From positions 1 through 64,000 of the forward strand of contig DATBKU010000048.1 of the NCBI GenBank assembly GCA_036555725.1: DNA of 64,000 nucleotides, given 5' to 3'. This document shows positions 49,861 to 58,596 of this stretch, in pieces (the stretch's first letter is position 1; each line of letters starts with the position of its first letter). A program made the position numbers and the translations under genes. The notes under the pieces were generated by a model that worked only from the letters and a program-made list of their open reading frames with translations, had not been told where the DNA came from and ran no database searches. This DNA comes from CALAED01 sp036555725. Its GTDB lineage: Bacteria; Actinomycetota; Actinomycetes; Streptosporangiales; Streptosporangiaceae.

Positions 49861-51653
49861 TCGCCGTGGTGGCGGCCACGGCGAGCGGGCGCACGGCGGC
49901 GGAGGCGCTGGCGGCGGCCTGGCCGGACGAGGTGCGGATCGTCGCGGCGGAACGGGTCGGCGACGCACTCGCCGAGGCCTGGCGGACCTGCGACGCCGTG
50001 GTGAGCCTTCTCGCGGTCGGCGCGACGGTACGGATCCTCGCGCCGCTGCTGGGCGACAAGACGACAGACCCCGCCGTGGTGTGCGTCGACGAGGCCCGGC
50101 GATACGCGGTCGCACTGCTCGGCGGGCATTACGGGGCGAACCGGCTGGCCGCCCGGGTGGCCGAGGTGCTGGGCTGCGAGCCCGTCGTCACCACGGCCAG
50201 CGACGCCGCCGGGGTCACGCCGCTGGACACCTTCGGCGCCGACCTCGGCTTCACGATCGAGAACCCGGGCGCGCTCGCTTCCGTGGGCGCGGCGCTGCTC
50301 AGCGGCGAGCCGGTGCGTCTCGTCGGCGGCGACGGCTGGCCGCTCCCGCCGCTCCCGCCCAACGTCGTGTCGTCCAAGGACGCGCGGGACGGAGAGGCCG
50401 CGCGGGACGGAGAGGCCGCGCGCACCGGTGACGGTGGGCGCGGCGGAGACCTCGGACCGGGCGGCCCCGGCGCGGCCATCGTGATCAGCGATCGCCGCGA
50501 CCCAGTCCCGGCGGGGTCGGTGGTCTACCGGCCGCCATCGTTGGTGATCGGGGTCGGGTCGGCTCGCGGCGTCGCGGTCGCGGAGGTCGACGGCCTGATC
50601 GAGGAGGCGCTGGCGGCCGCCGGCCTGCACCCGGCGGCGCTGCGATGCCTGGCGACGGTCGACCGCAAGGCCGGCGAGCCGGGCATCGTCGCCGCGGCCG
50701 CCGGACGTGGCCTGCCGCTCGTCACCTTCCCGGCCGGCCTGCTCGCCGAGGTCGACGTACCGAACCCGTCCGAGGCCGTCCGCACGGAGGTGGGCACCCC
50801 GAGCGTCGCCGAGGCCGCCGCCCTGCACGCCGCCCGGTCGTACGGCCGCGGCGCCGAGCTCGTCGTCGAGAAGCGCAAGTCGGCGAACGCCACCGTCGCG
50901 GTGGCCCGGCTGCGGCCGCGCGGGCGGTTGTCCATCGTCGGTATCGGGCCGGGCGCCCGCGACCTCCTCGCCCCCCGCGCGGTCGCGGCGCTGCGGCGGG
51001 CGGCGGTGGTCGTCGGGCTCGGCCAGTACGTCGACCAGGTGCGCGATCTCTTGCGGCCCGGCACGCGCGTGCTGGCAAGCGGGCTCGGCCAGGAGGAGGA
51101 GCGGGCCCGTACGGCGGTGGCGGCGGCGTCGGCGGGGCAGGCGGTCGCGCTGATCGGCTCCGGGGACGCCGGGGTGTACGCCATGGCCGGACCGGCACTG
51201 GAGCTGGCCGGCGGGGACATCGACGTGGACGGGGTGCCGGGCCTTACGGCGGCGCTGGCGGCGGCGAGCCGGCTCGGCGCCCCGCTCGCCCACGACCACG
51301 CGTACATCTCGCTGTCCGATCTGAACACGCCCTGGGAGATCATCGAACGCCGGGTCCGGGCGGCGGCCGAGGGCGACTTCACGGTCTGCCTCTACAACCC
51401 GCGCAGTCGTACGCGCGACTGGCAGCTGCCCAAGGCGCTGGCCATCCTGGCGGAGCACCGGCCGCCCGAGACGCCGGTCGGGTACGTCCGGAACGCCTTC
51501 CGGCCGGGCGAGACGACGACGCTCACCACGCTCAGAGACATCGATCCCGCGGCGATCGACATGTTCACCGTGGTGATCGTCGGGTCGAGCCACAGCCGTA
51601 CGGTGGCCGGCCGTTTCGTGACTCCGAGGGGGTACCCGTGGACGTCAGGGTGA
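49857..51653 (+). CDS. CbiG-CobJ fusion (cobalt-precorrin-5A hydrolase / precorrin-3B C17-methyltransferase)
   Basis: 598 aa. Residues 1-340 are CbiG, the acetaldehyde-releasing hydrolase of the cobalt-early route (GGHYGANRLAARVAEVLG, IGVGSARGVAVAEVDGLIEEAL). Residues 358-598 are CobJ/CbiH (RLSIVGIGPGARDLLAPRAVAAL, GSGDAGVYAMAGPALELA, CLYNPRSRTRDWQL). A two-unit 18-bp repeat (50382-50417) forms part of a Gly/Asp-rich insertion at about residues 175-205 inside CbiG. GTG 49857 overlaps cobL. The 3' end overlaps the ferredoxin gene by 16 bp. Confidence 0.93.
   Translation: MIAVVAATASGRTAAEALAAAWPDEVRIVAAERVGDALAEAWRTCDAVVSLLAVGATVRILAPLLGDKTTDPAVVCVDEARRYAVALLGGHYGANRLAARVAEVLGCEPVVTTASDAAGVTPLDTFGADLGFTIENPGALASVGAALLSGEPVRLVGGDGWPLPPLPPNVVSSKDARDGEAARDGEAARTGDGGRGGDLGPGGPGAAIVISDRRDPVPAGSVVYRPPSLVIGVGSARGVAVAEVDGLIEEALAAAGLHPAALRCLATVDRKAGEPGIVAAAAGRGLPLVTFPAGLLAEVDVPNPSEAVRTEVGTPSVAEAAALHAARSYGRGAELVVEKRKSANATVAVARLRPRGRLSIVGIGPGARDLLAPRAVAALRRAAVVVGLGQYVDQVRDLLRPGTRVLASGLGQEEERARTAVAAASAGQAVALIGSGDAGVYAMAGPALELAGGDIDVDGVPGLTAALAAASRLGAPLAHDHAYISLSDLNTPWEIIERRVRAAAEGDFTVCLYNPRSRTRDWQLPKALAILAEHRPPETPVGYVRNAFRPGETTTLTTLRDIDPAAIDMFTVVIVGSSHSRTVAGRFVTPRGYPWTSG
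50382..50417 (+). repeat. Two 18-bp tandem repeats inside cbiG
   Basis: Exact units GCGCGGGACGGAGAGGCC at 50382-50399 and 50400-50417, encoding ARDGEA twice; in-frame expansion of a CbiG loop. Confidence 0.85.
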
Positions 51654-51817
51654 CCGGCCGCTGCCGGGGCTGCGGGGCCTGCCTGCTGACCTGTCCCGAG
51701 CACGCGATAAGGCCGCATGGGGAACCGTTGACGGTCCTCGAAGACCGCTGCACCGGCTGTCTCGAATGCGTCGAGGTCTGCCCGGTCGACGCGATCGAGG
51801 AGATACGGACCCGATGA
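51638..51817 (+). CDS. Small 2x[4Fe-4S] ferredoxin in the cobalamin operon
   Basis: 59 aa with two CxxCxxCxxxCP clusters: CRGCGACLLTCPEHAI and CTGCLECVEVCPVDAI. It can carry electrons for a redox step of corrin synthesis, such as ring-contraction chemistry or cobalt reduction for CobO; the exact partner is unknown. GTG 51638 has GAGGGG upstream and overlaps the CobJ end. The stop overlaps the cobH start. Confidence 0.9.
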   Translation: MDVRVTGRCRGCGACLLTCPEHAIRPHGEPLTVLEDRCTGCLECVEVCPVDAIEEIRTR

Positions 51818-52398
51818 GAGACGTCCATCCGATCGAGGCACGGTCATACGAGATCCTGCGCGACCGCGTCGACCTGTCGGCCCGGCCGCCGCTGTGGCGG
51901 GCGGTGGCGGAGCGCGTGATCCACGCCAGCGCCGACCTGGAGTACGCCACCGACCTGGTCGCCGCGGAGGACCACCTGCGGCTGGGCCTGGCCGCCCTGC
52001 GGAGCGGCGCGCCGATCGTGGCCGACGTGGCCATGGTCGCCGCCGGCATCACCGGCCGCGAGGCCGTCTGCCGTGTGGCCGACCCGGCGGCGGCCGGCCT
52101 GGCCCGTACGGCCGGGATCACGCGGTCCGCGGCCGCGATCAGGCTGGCGTACCCCGATGTGGGGCCGGGTGCGGTGTGGGTGGTCGGCTGCGCGCCCACC
52201 GCGCTCGCGGAGATCAATACGAGCGACTTCGCGCCTGCCCTGGTCATCGGGCTGCCGGTGGGTTTCGTCGGCGCCGCGGAGGCAAAGCGGGCGCTGCGCG
52301 ACAGCGGGCTGCCCGCGCTCAGCAACGTCTCGGCGAAGGGCGGCTCGGCGGTCGCCGCCGCCGCGCTCAACGCACTGCTTTACTACGAGGGGACCTGA
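51814..52398 (+). CDS. cobH: Precorrin-8X methylmutase
   Basis: 194 aa CobH/CbiC: HPIEARSYEILRDRVDLS, RVIHASADLEYATDLV, APIVADVAMVAAGI and LPVGFVGAAEAKRALRDSG. It moves the C11 methyl to C12 to give hydrogenobyrinate or its cobalt form. ATG 51814 overlaps the ferredoxin stop (ATGA). The TGA shares one base with the cbiX ATG. Confidence 0.95.
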   Translation: MRDVHPIEARSYEILRDRVDLSARPPLWRAVAERVIHASADLEYATDLVAAEDHLRLGLAALRSGAPIVADVAMVAAGITGREAVCRVADPAAAGLARTAGITRSAAAIRLAYPDVGPGAVWVVGCAPTALAEINTSDFAPALVIGLPVGFVGAAEAKRALRDSGLPALSNVSAKGGSAVAAAALNALLYYEGT

Positions 52399-53282
52399 TG
52401 ACCGAGCCGTTGTTGGTGGTGGGGCACGGGACTCGTGACGACGAGGGCGTGGCCGAGTTCGGCAAGTTCGTCACCCGGCTCCAGGGCCGGCTGCCCGTCG
52501 ATGTGGCGGGCGGGTTCATCGAGCTGTCGGAGCCGCCGCTGACGGAGGCCGTCGCCGATCTCGTGGCGCTGGGCCATCGCCGGGTCGCCGCCGTCCCGCT
52601 CGTGCTCGTCTCGGCCGGGCACGGCAAGGGCGACATCCCCGGCGCGATGGCCCGTGAACAGGCCAGACACCCGGGCCTGCGGTACGCCTACGGCCGTCCG
52701 CTCGGCCCGCACCCGACCCTGCTGGCGCTGCTGGACGAACGCCTCACCGCTGTCCTGCCCGCGGCCGAGCGGGCCGGCGCGGCCGTGCTGCTCGTCGGCC
52801 GTGGCTCCACCGACCCCGACGCCAACGCCGAGGTCTGCAAGGTGGCCAGGCTGCTGTGGGAGGGCCTGTCCAAAACCCAGGGCCTGGGCGCGGTGGAGAC
52901 CGCCTTCGTTTCGCTGGCCGCGCCGGGCGTCGCGGACGGCCTCGAGCGGTGCCGCCGGCTCGGCTTCCGGCGCGTCGTCGTACTCCCGTACTTCCTGTTC
53001 TCCGGGGTGCTGCCCGATCGGGTGCGCGCGGACGCGCGGGCGTACGCGGCGGACCATCCCGAGGTGGACGTCCGGTGCGCCGAGGTGATCGGCGACTGCG
53101 ACGGCCTGGCCGACCTGGTGGTCGAGCGCTACCACGAGGCGCTGGTCGGCGACATCCGGATGAACTGCGACACCTGCGCCTACCGGGTCGCGCTGCCGGG
53201 CTTCGAAGACCGCGTCGGCGCCCCGCAACTGCCGCACCACCACCCCGCCGACCCCGCTCACGGGCACCAGCATGAGTGCTGA
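52398..53282 (+). CDS. cbiX: Sirohydrochlorin cobaltochelatase CbiX
   Basis: 294 aa, the long (two-domain) CbiX form: N-terminal LLVVGHGTRDDEGVAEF and VSAGHGKGDIPGAM with the catalytic His, and a second domain with VLLVGRGSTDPDANAEV. The C-terminus has a Cys motif (MNCDTCAYR) and a His-rich tail (PHHHP, HGHQHEC) that could hold a metal or Fe-S centre. It inserts cobalt early, before C20 methylation, so it overlaps in role with the CobN chelatase. The 3' end overlaps cobC by 11 bp. Confidence 0.93.
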   Translation: MTEPLLVVGHGTRDDEGVAEFGKFVTRLQGRLPVDVAGGFIELSEPPLTEAVADLVALGHRRVAAVPLVLVSAGHGKGDIPGAMAREQARHPGLRYAYGRPLGPHPTLLALLDERLTAVLPAAERAGAAVLLVGRGSTDPDANAEVCKVARLLWEGLSKTQGLGAVETAFVSLAAPGVADGLERCRRLGFRRVVVLPYFLFSGVLPDRVRADARAYAADHPEVDVRCAEVIGDCDGLADLVVERYHEALVGDIRMNCDTCAYRVALPGFEDRVGAPQLPHHHPADPAHGHQHEC

Positions 53283-54327
53283 GGTGATGTACGACCTCCG
53301 GCACCATGGGGACGCGGAGGTCGGGCCCGGCCTGGTCGATCTCGCCGTGAACGTACGGCCCGGCACGCCGCCGCCGTGGCTGGCCCGGATGTTGCGGGAC
53401 GCCCTCGCCGGCCTGGCCGCCTACCCGGACGACGCGGCGGCGCGTACGGCCGTGGCCCGCCGGCATGGCCGCGACCCGGCCGAGGTGCTGCCGACGGCGG
53501 GCGCCGCGGAGGCGTTCGTGCTGCTGGCCCGGACGCTGCGGCCGCGCCGGGCGGTCGTCGTCCATCCACAGTTCACCGAGCCGGAGGCGGCGTTGCGGTC
53601 CGCCGGCCACCGCCCCGATCGGGTGCTGCTGAGCGGCGACTTCCGGCTCGAACCTGTGCCGGACGACGCCGACTTGGTGCTCATCGGCAACCCGACCAAC
53701 CCCACGTCCGTCCTGCATCCCGCCGCCGAGATCGCGGCGCTGGCCCGTCCGGGCCGCACCCTGGTGGTGGACGAGGCGTTCATGGACTGCGTGCCGGGCG
53801 AACCGGAGAGCCTGGCCGGCCGGCGGCTGCCGGGCCTCGTCGTGGTGCGCAGCCTGACCAAAACGTGGGGCCTCGCCGGGCTGCGCGCCGGCTACGTGCT
53901 GGCCGAGCCGGAGCTGATCGCGGCGCTGGCCGAGGCGCAGCCGCTGTGGTCCGTCTCCACGCCCGCGCTCGTCGCGATCGAGGCGTGCAGCGCGCCGGAG
54001 GCCGTACGGGAGGCGGCCGAGTGGGCCGCGGACCTCGCCGTCGAACGGGAGCGGCTCGCGGCTGACCTCACGGCGCTCGGCCCCCACGTGGTGCCCCGAG
54101 CGCGCGCGTCGTTCCTCTGCGTCCGCACGCCGGGCGCGGACGCCGTACGGGTGTCGCTCCGGGCACACGGGTACGCCGTACGGCGTGGTGACACCTTTCC
54201 CGGGCTGGGGCCCGACTGGCTCCGCGTCGCCGTACGGGACCGGGCGACCAACGCCGCCTTCGTGAACGTGCTCGAGCAGGTGCTCGCCGAACGGGGCGCC
54301 GCGGACTCATCGGAAGGGAACCCATGA
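53272..54327 (+). CDS. cobC: PLP-dependent aminotransferase-like CobC (threonine-phosphate decarboxylase-like)
   Basis: 351 aa fold-type I PLP protein. Start MSAEVMYDLRHHGDAEVGPG, NVRPGTPPPWL, PTAGAAEAF, IGNPTNPTSVLHP, and the lysine in SLTKTWGLAGLRAGY. Similar actinobacterial proteins (Rv2231c type) are called CobC and proposed to make (R)-1-amino-2-propanol phosphate for CbiB. ATG 53272 overlaps cbiX; its TGA overlaps the cobT ATG. Confidence 0.88.
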   Translation: MSAEVMYDLRHHGDAEVGPGLVDLAVNVRPGTPPPWLARMLRDALAGLAAYPDDAAARTAVARRHGRDPAEVLPTAGAAEAFVLLARTLRPRRAVVVHPQFTEPEAALRSAGHRPDRVLLSGDFRLEPVPDDADLVLIGNPTNPTSVLHPAAEIAALARPGRTLVVDEAFMDCVPGEPESLAGRRLPGLVVVRSLTKTWGLAGLRAGYVLAEPELIAALAEAQPLWSVSTPALVAIEACSAPEAVREAAEWAADLAVERERLAADLTALGPHVVPRARASFLCVRTPGADAVRVSLRAHGYAVRRGDTFPGLGPDWLRVAVRDRATNAAFVNVLEQVLAERGAADSSEGNP

Positions 54328-55421
54328 ACCTGATCCGGCAGACCATCGACGCGATCCGGCCGCTGGACGAGGCGGCGATGGCCCGGGCGCGCGAGCACCA
54401 GGACCGGCTGACCAAACCGAAGGGCGCCCTCGGCGTGCTGGAGGAACTGTCCGTACGGCTGTCCGGGCTGGCCGGGGAGTGCCCGCCGCCGATTCCGCAG
54501 CCCGTCGCGGTCGCCGTGTTCGCCGGCGACCATGGCGTCCACGCCCAGGGCATCACCCCCTGGCCCCAGGAGGTGACCGCCCAGATGGTGGCGAACTTCC
54601 TGGCCGGCGGGGCCGTCGTCAACGCCTTCGCCGGACAGGTCGGCGCGACGGTCACCGTCGTCGACGTCGGTGTCGCGGCCGACCTTCCCGGCGCGGACGG
54701 CCTGCTCGCGCGCAAGGTGGCGTACGGCACGGCCGACATGACCCAAGGCCCGGCGATGACGACCGAGCAGGCCCGGAGCGCCGTCGAGACCGGGATCGAG
54801 GTGGCGCGCGACCTCGTCGCCGCCGGGAACCGCTGCCTGATCACCGGCGACATGGGCATCGCGAACACCACGGCGTCCGCGGCCCTGATCGCCGTCCTCA
54901 CCGGGCGCGACCCAGCCGACGTCACCGGCCGGGGAACCGGCATCGACGAGGCCACCTACCACCACAAGATCGACGTCGTCCGCGCCGCCCTCACCCGCCA
55001 CGCCGCCGTCGGCACCGACCCGATCGCGGTCGTCGCGGCCGTGGGCGGGCTGGAACACGCCGCGCTGGCGGGCTTCCTACTGGGCGCCGCCGCCCAGCGG
55101 GTGCCGGTGGTGCTGGACGGCGTGACGGCGGGCGCCGCCGCGCTTGTCGCGCACGCCCTCGCCCCGGACGTGCTCGGCGCCTGCGTCGCCGGGCACCGGT
55201 CCGTCGAGCCCGGCCACACCGCCACCCTTGCTCACCTGGGCGTACGGCCGCTCGTCGACCTGGAGCTGCGCCTCGGCGAGGGTACCGGCGCGCTGCTTGC
55301 CCTGCCGCTGGTCCAAAGCGCCGTACGGGTTCTCCATGAAGTCGCGACCTTCGACGCCGCCGGAGTGACGGAGAAGGACGCTGGTCGTTCCGCATCGAAG
55401 CCCGAAGCCGAGTACCTTTAG
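54324..55421 (+). CDS. cobT: Nicotinate-nucleotide:dimethylbenzimidazole phosphoribosyltransferase
   Basis: 365 aa CobT: QDRLTKPKGALGVLEELSVR, VFAGDHGVHAQGITPWPQEV, GDMGIANTTASAALIAVLTG, GRGTGIDEATYHHKIDV and the C-terminal GEGTGALLALPLVQSAVRVL with the catalytic Glu. It activates the lower base for the last assembly step. ATG 54324 overlaps the cobC stop (ATGA). Confidence 0.95.
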   Translation: MNLIRQTIDAIRPLDEAAMARAREHQDRLTKPKGALGVLEELSVRLSGLAGECPPPIPQPVAVAVFAGDHGVHAQGITPWPQEVTAQMVANFLAGGAVVNAFAGQVGATVTVVDVGVAADLPGADGLLARKVAYGTADMTQGPAMTTEQARSAVETGIEVARDLVAAGNRCLITGDMGIANTTASAALIAVLTGRDPADVTGRGTGIDEATYHHKIDVVRAALTRHAAVGTDPIAVVAAVGGLEHAALAGFLLGAAAQRVPVVLDGVTAGAAALVAHALAPDVLGACVAGHRSVEPGHTATLAHLGVRPLVDLELRLGEGTGALLALPLVQSAVRVLHEVATFDAAGVTEKDAGRSASKPEAEYL

Positions 55422-55569
55422 TGCACAAACATCCGAATGCGTATTCACAGGCCCGTAACCCGCCGCGCCGACCTGCGGAGACGAGGACGAGGCCGGTCCG
55501 TACCCGAGGCGGAGCGGCGCGCGGAGCGGGCCGGTGAGTAGGCCACCGAATCACCAGGAGAGCGCACCC

Positions 55570-56808
55570 GTGCCCCCGTACCTGCTAGGCCTCCGGCTCA
55601 CCGGGCGACGCGTCGTCGTCGTGGGCGGCGGTCGCGTGGCGCAGCGCCGTGTTCCGGCGCTGCTGGCCGCGGGTGCGCACGTGGTGCTCATCGCCCCCCA
55701 GGTGACCCCGGCCCTGGAGGGCCTGCCGGTCGAGTGGCACGCCCGGCCGTACCAGCGCGGCGACTGCGCGGGCGCCTGGCTCGTCCAGGCCTGCACCGAC
55801 GACGCGAAGGTCAACGCGGCGGTGGCGGCGGAGGCCGAGGCCGACCACGTCTGGTGCGTACGGGCCGACGACGCGGAGGCCTCGGCGGCCTGGACGCCGG
55901 CCGCCGGCCGTGTCGACGAGGCCCATGGGAGCCTGGTGGTCGGCGTGCTGGCGGGCGGCGATCCGAGGCGCGCCGCCGGCATCCGCGACGCCGTCGTCGA
56001 CGGGCTGCGCGACGCCACCTTGGAGGCCCGGCATTCCCGGCACAAGCCGCACGGCGTGGCGCTGGTGGGCGGCGGCCCCGGCGACCCTGGACTGATCACC
56101 GTACGAGGCCGCCAGCTGCTGGCCCAGGCCGACGTCGTGATCACCGACCGGCTCGCGCCCCGAGTACTGCTGGACGAGCTGGCGCACGACGTCGAGGTGA
56201 TCGACGCCGCCAAGATCCCGTACGGCCGGTCGGTGACCCAGGACCGCATCAACGAGCTGCTGGTCGAGCACGCCCGGCAGGGGAAGTTCGTGGTCCGGCT
56301 CAAGGGCGGCGACCCGTTCGTGTTCGGCCGCGGTGCCGAGGAGGTGCTGCACTGCGCCCGGCACGGGGTTCCGGTCACCGTCGTGCCCGGCATCACGAGC
56401 GCGACCGCCGTACCGGCCGCCGCGCAGGTTCCGGTCAGCCATCGCGGCGTCGCGCAGGAGTTTCACGTGGTCTCCGCGCACGCCGCGCCGGACGCTCCCA
56501 CTTCCACGGTTGACTGGGAGTCATTGGGCCGCTCGCGAGGAACTCTCGTACTGCTGATGGCGGTCGAGCGAATGCGCCGCATAGCGGACACACTGATGCG
56601 CTATGGTCGGTCGTCTGACACGCCTGTCGCGGTCATCCAAGACGGTACGCTGCCAGATCAGCGAACCCTGACCGCCACCCTGGGCACGGTGGCGGACGCG
56701 ATGTCGCGCGACGGGGTGCGGCCCCCAGCGATCGTCGTCGTCGGAGAGGTCGTGCATGTGGCACGGGAGATTGACAGTCTGAGAGCGAATATGGGACGGG
56801 ATCCGTGA
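55570..56808 (+). CDS. cobA: Uroporphyrinogen-III C-methyltransferase fused to precorrin-2 dehydrogenase
   Basis: 412 aa. The N-terminal CysG-type NAD domain (LRLTGRRVVVVGGGRVAQRR, ACTDDAKVNAAVA) oxidises precorrin-2; the C-terminal SUMT domain (VALVGGGPGDPGLITVRGR, RLKGGDPFVFGRGAEEV, VPGITSATAVPAAA) makes precorrin-2 from uroporphyrinogen III. It feeds both sirohaem and CbiX. GTG 55570 has AGGAGAG upstream; GTG 55534 is an alternative. The GTGA end overlaps the first GTPase gene. The gap 55422-55569 contains no other gene. Confidence 0.93.
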   Translation: MPPYLLGLRLTGRRVVVVGGGRVAQRRVPALLAAGAHVVLIAPQVTPALEGLPVEWHARPYQRGDCAGAWLVQACTDDAKVNAAVAAEAEADHVWCVRADDAEASAAWTPAAGRVDEAHGSLVVGVLAGGDPRRAAGIRDAVVDGLRDATLEARHSRHKPHGVALVGGGPGDPGLITVRGRQLLAQADVVITDRLAPRVLLDELAHDVEVIDAAKIPYGRSVTQDRINELLVEHARQGKFVVRLKGGDPFVFGRGAEEVLHCARHGVPVTVVPGITSATAVPAAAQVPVSHRGVAQEFHVVSAHAAPDAPTSTVDWESLGRSRGTLVLLMAVERMRRIADTLMRYGRSSDTPVAVIQDGTLPDQRTLTATLGTVADAMSRDGVRPPAIVVVGEVVHVAREIDSLRANMGRDP

Positions 56809-58532
56809 CACCCCCTGCGGATCAAGGCGTGACCAAGGCCGCGCAGCAGGCAGGCCATGCCGACCTCGAACGTGTCCTGATCGAGCTGCGCGATCAGGTC
56901 GAGGCGTTCCGGTTCGTCCTGCAGGCGCCTGGGGTCGATGCCGCCAAGGCCGCCCAGCTGGAAATCCGCAACCAGCTCGACGACTACGTCCTGCCCCGGA
57001 TCCGCGGCGAGGGGGCCCCGCTGCTCGTCGTCCTGGGCGGCTCGACGGGAGCCGGCAAGTCCACCCTCGTCAACAGCGTGGTGGGGTCTCGGGTGAGCGC
57101 TACCGGCGTGCTCCGGCCGACCACGAGCAGCCCGATCCTCGTGTGCCATCCGGACCACGCCGAGTGGTTCATGGGCCCGCACATCCTGCCCGGCATGGGC
57201 CGGGTCGAGGGGCCGGCCCCGGACGCGATCGCCGGTGACCAACTGGTCATCATTTCGAGTGAGACCCTTCCTTCCGGTCTGGCCCTGCTGGACAGCCCTG
57301 ACTTCGACTCGGTCTTCGAAGACCACTTCGAGTTCGCCACCAAGCTGATGGACGCGGCCGACCTCTGGCTGTGCGTCACGACCGCGGCCCGGTACGCCGA
57401 CGCCCAGGTCTGGCAGATGTTGCAGCGCGCGCGGGAGCACGGCGCCTCGCTGGGCGTGGTCCTCTCCCGCGTACCGCAGGGTGCGGGCTCGGACATCGCC
57501 GAGCACTTCGTCGAGCTGCTCGAGGAGCACGGCGTCGGGGGCGCCTATCAGTTCTCCATCCCAGAGACCAAGATCGAGGACAGCCGGCTGCCCGAGGAGG
57601 CGTCGGAGGAGATCCGCTCCTGGCTGAAGGGCATCGCCGAAGACGAGGAGCTGCGCGCCGAGGTCATGCGGGCGACGCTGGGCGGCGTGCTCGACAGCTT
57701 CCGTACCCGCGTGCCTGAGCTCGCCAAGCAGGTCGAGGCCCAGGTCGAGGCGCGCACCCTGCTCAGCACCGAAGTCCAGGCGGCGTACGCCACGGCGCTC
57801 GCCGAGATCGACGAGGCCACCCGCAACGGCTCGCTGCTGCGCGGCGAGGTGCTGGCCCGCTGGCAGGACTTCGCCGGCACCGGCGATCTGGTCCGCGCCC
57901 TGCACGTACGGCGGGGCCGCGCCGACCGGCGGGCCAACCGGCGGCGCCGCACGCCCGCGCGGGTGCGGTCCCTGAAGAGCGCGTTGCGGTCCAGCCTGGA
58001 GTCCGTCATCGTCGCCGCCGCCGAACATGCCGCCGAGGACGTGATCAACCGGTGGCGGGCCAACCCGGCGGGCGACGAACTGCTGGCGGGCAAGGCCGAA
58101 ACGCTCATGCACGCCTCATCGGAGATGCCGCGCCGGGTCACGCGGGCGGTCAGCGCGTGGCAGGATTACGTGCTCGAGCTGATCCGTACCGAAGGGGTCA
58201 CGAAGCGTACTGTGGCGAAATTGGTGTCCTTCGACGACGAGGCCCTGTCCCTCGTCCTCATGGTCGGCCTGCTCGGCTACGGCACCAGCGACGTCGCGGT
58301 CGAGGAGGGCACCAGCGCCGTACCGCAGCGGCTGCTCAAGGCCTTGTTCGGCGCCGAGTCGCTGCGCGGCATGAGCGCCAAGGCCCGGGCCGACCTGCGC
58401 AGCCGTACCGGCATGCTGTTCGACGAAGAGGCCATCAGGTTCGGCCAGTCCCTCGACGCCGCCGGCGTCCCCGACGAGAACACCGCAGTCCAGCTCTACC
58501 AGGCCACGTACAACCTCGAGGTTGCGCGATGA
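56805..58532 (+). CDS. Dynamin-like GTPase (DynA-like)
   Basis: 575 aa. GTP-binding P-loop GGSTGAGKSTLVNSVVG (residues 79-95), switch Thr in RPTTSSPILV, G3 LLDSPDFDS. No transmembrane helix is evident; long helical regions follow the GTPase domain. It is coupled to cobA by GTGA and followed closely by a second GTPase with membrane helices. In Streptomyces, paired dynamin-like DynA and DynB act at sporulation septa; this pair looks analogous, but I infer it from layout. Confidence 0.85.
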   Translation: MTPPADQGVTKAAQQAGHADLERVLIELRDQVEAFRFVLQAPGVDAAKAAQLEIRNQLDDYVLPRIRGEGAPLLVVLGGSTGAGKSTLVNSVVGSRVSATGVLRPTTSSPILVCHPDHAEWFMGPHILPGMGRVEGPAPDAIAGDQLVIISSETLPSGLALLDSPDFDSVFEDHFEFATKLMDAADLWLCVTTAARYADAQVWQMLQRAREHGASLGVVLSRVPQGAGSDIAEHFVELLEEHGVGGAYQFSIPETKIEDSRLPEEASEEIRSWLKGIAEDEELRAEVMRATLGGVLDSFRTRVPELAKQVEAQVEARTLLSTEVQAAYATALAEIDEATRNGSLLRGEVLARWQDFAGTGDLVRALHVRRGRADRRANRRRRTPARVRSLKSALRSSLESVIVAAAEHAAEDVINRWRANPAGDELLAGKAETLMHASSEMPRRVTRAVSAWQDYVLELIRTEGVTKRTVAKLVSFDDEALSLVLMVGLLGYGTSDVAVEEGTSAVPQRLLKALFGAESLRGMSAKARADLRSRTGMLFDEEAIRFGQSLDAAGVPDENTAVQLYQATYNLEVAR

Positions 58533-58596
58533 CGACAGAGCCCCCGCACCGTAGTACCGCGTTGGACCGTCCCACAGCCCTGGAGGTGAGCCGCCG

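Noticed and set aside
48630..51593. Very long antisense open frame over cobL and cbiG-cobJ
   Set aside because: It mirrors strongly biased codons of the true genes; no protein domain is visible and both plus-strand genes are certain.
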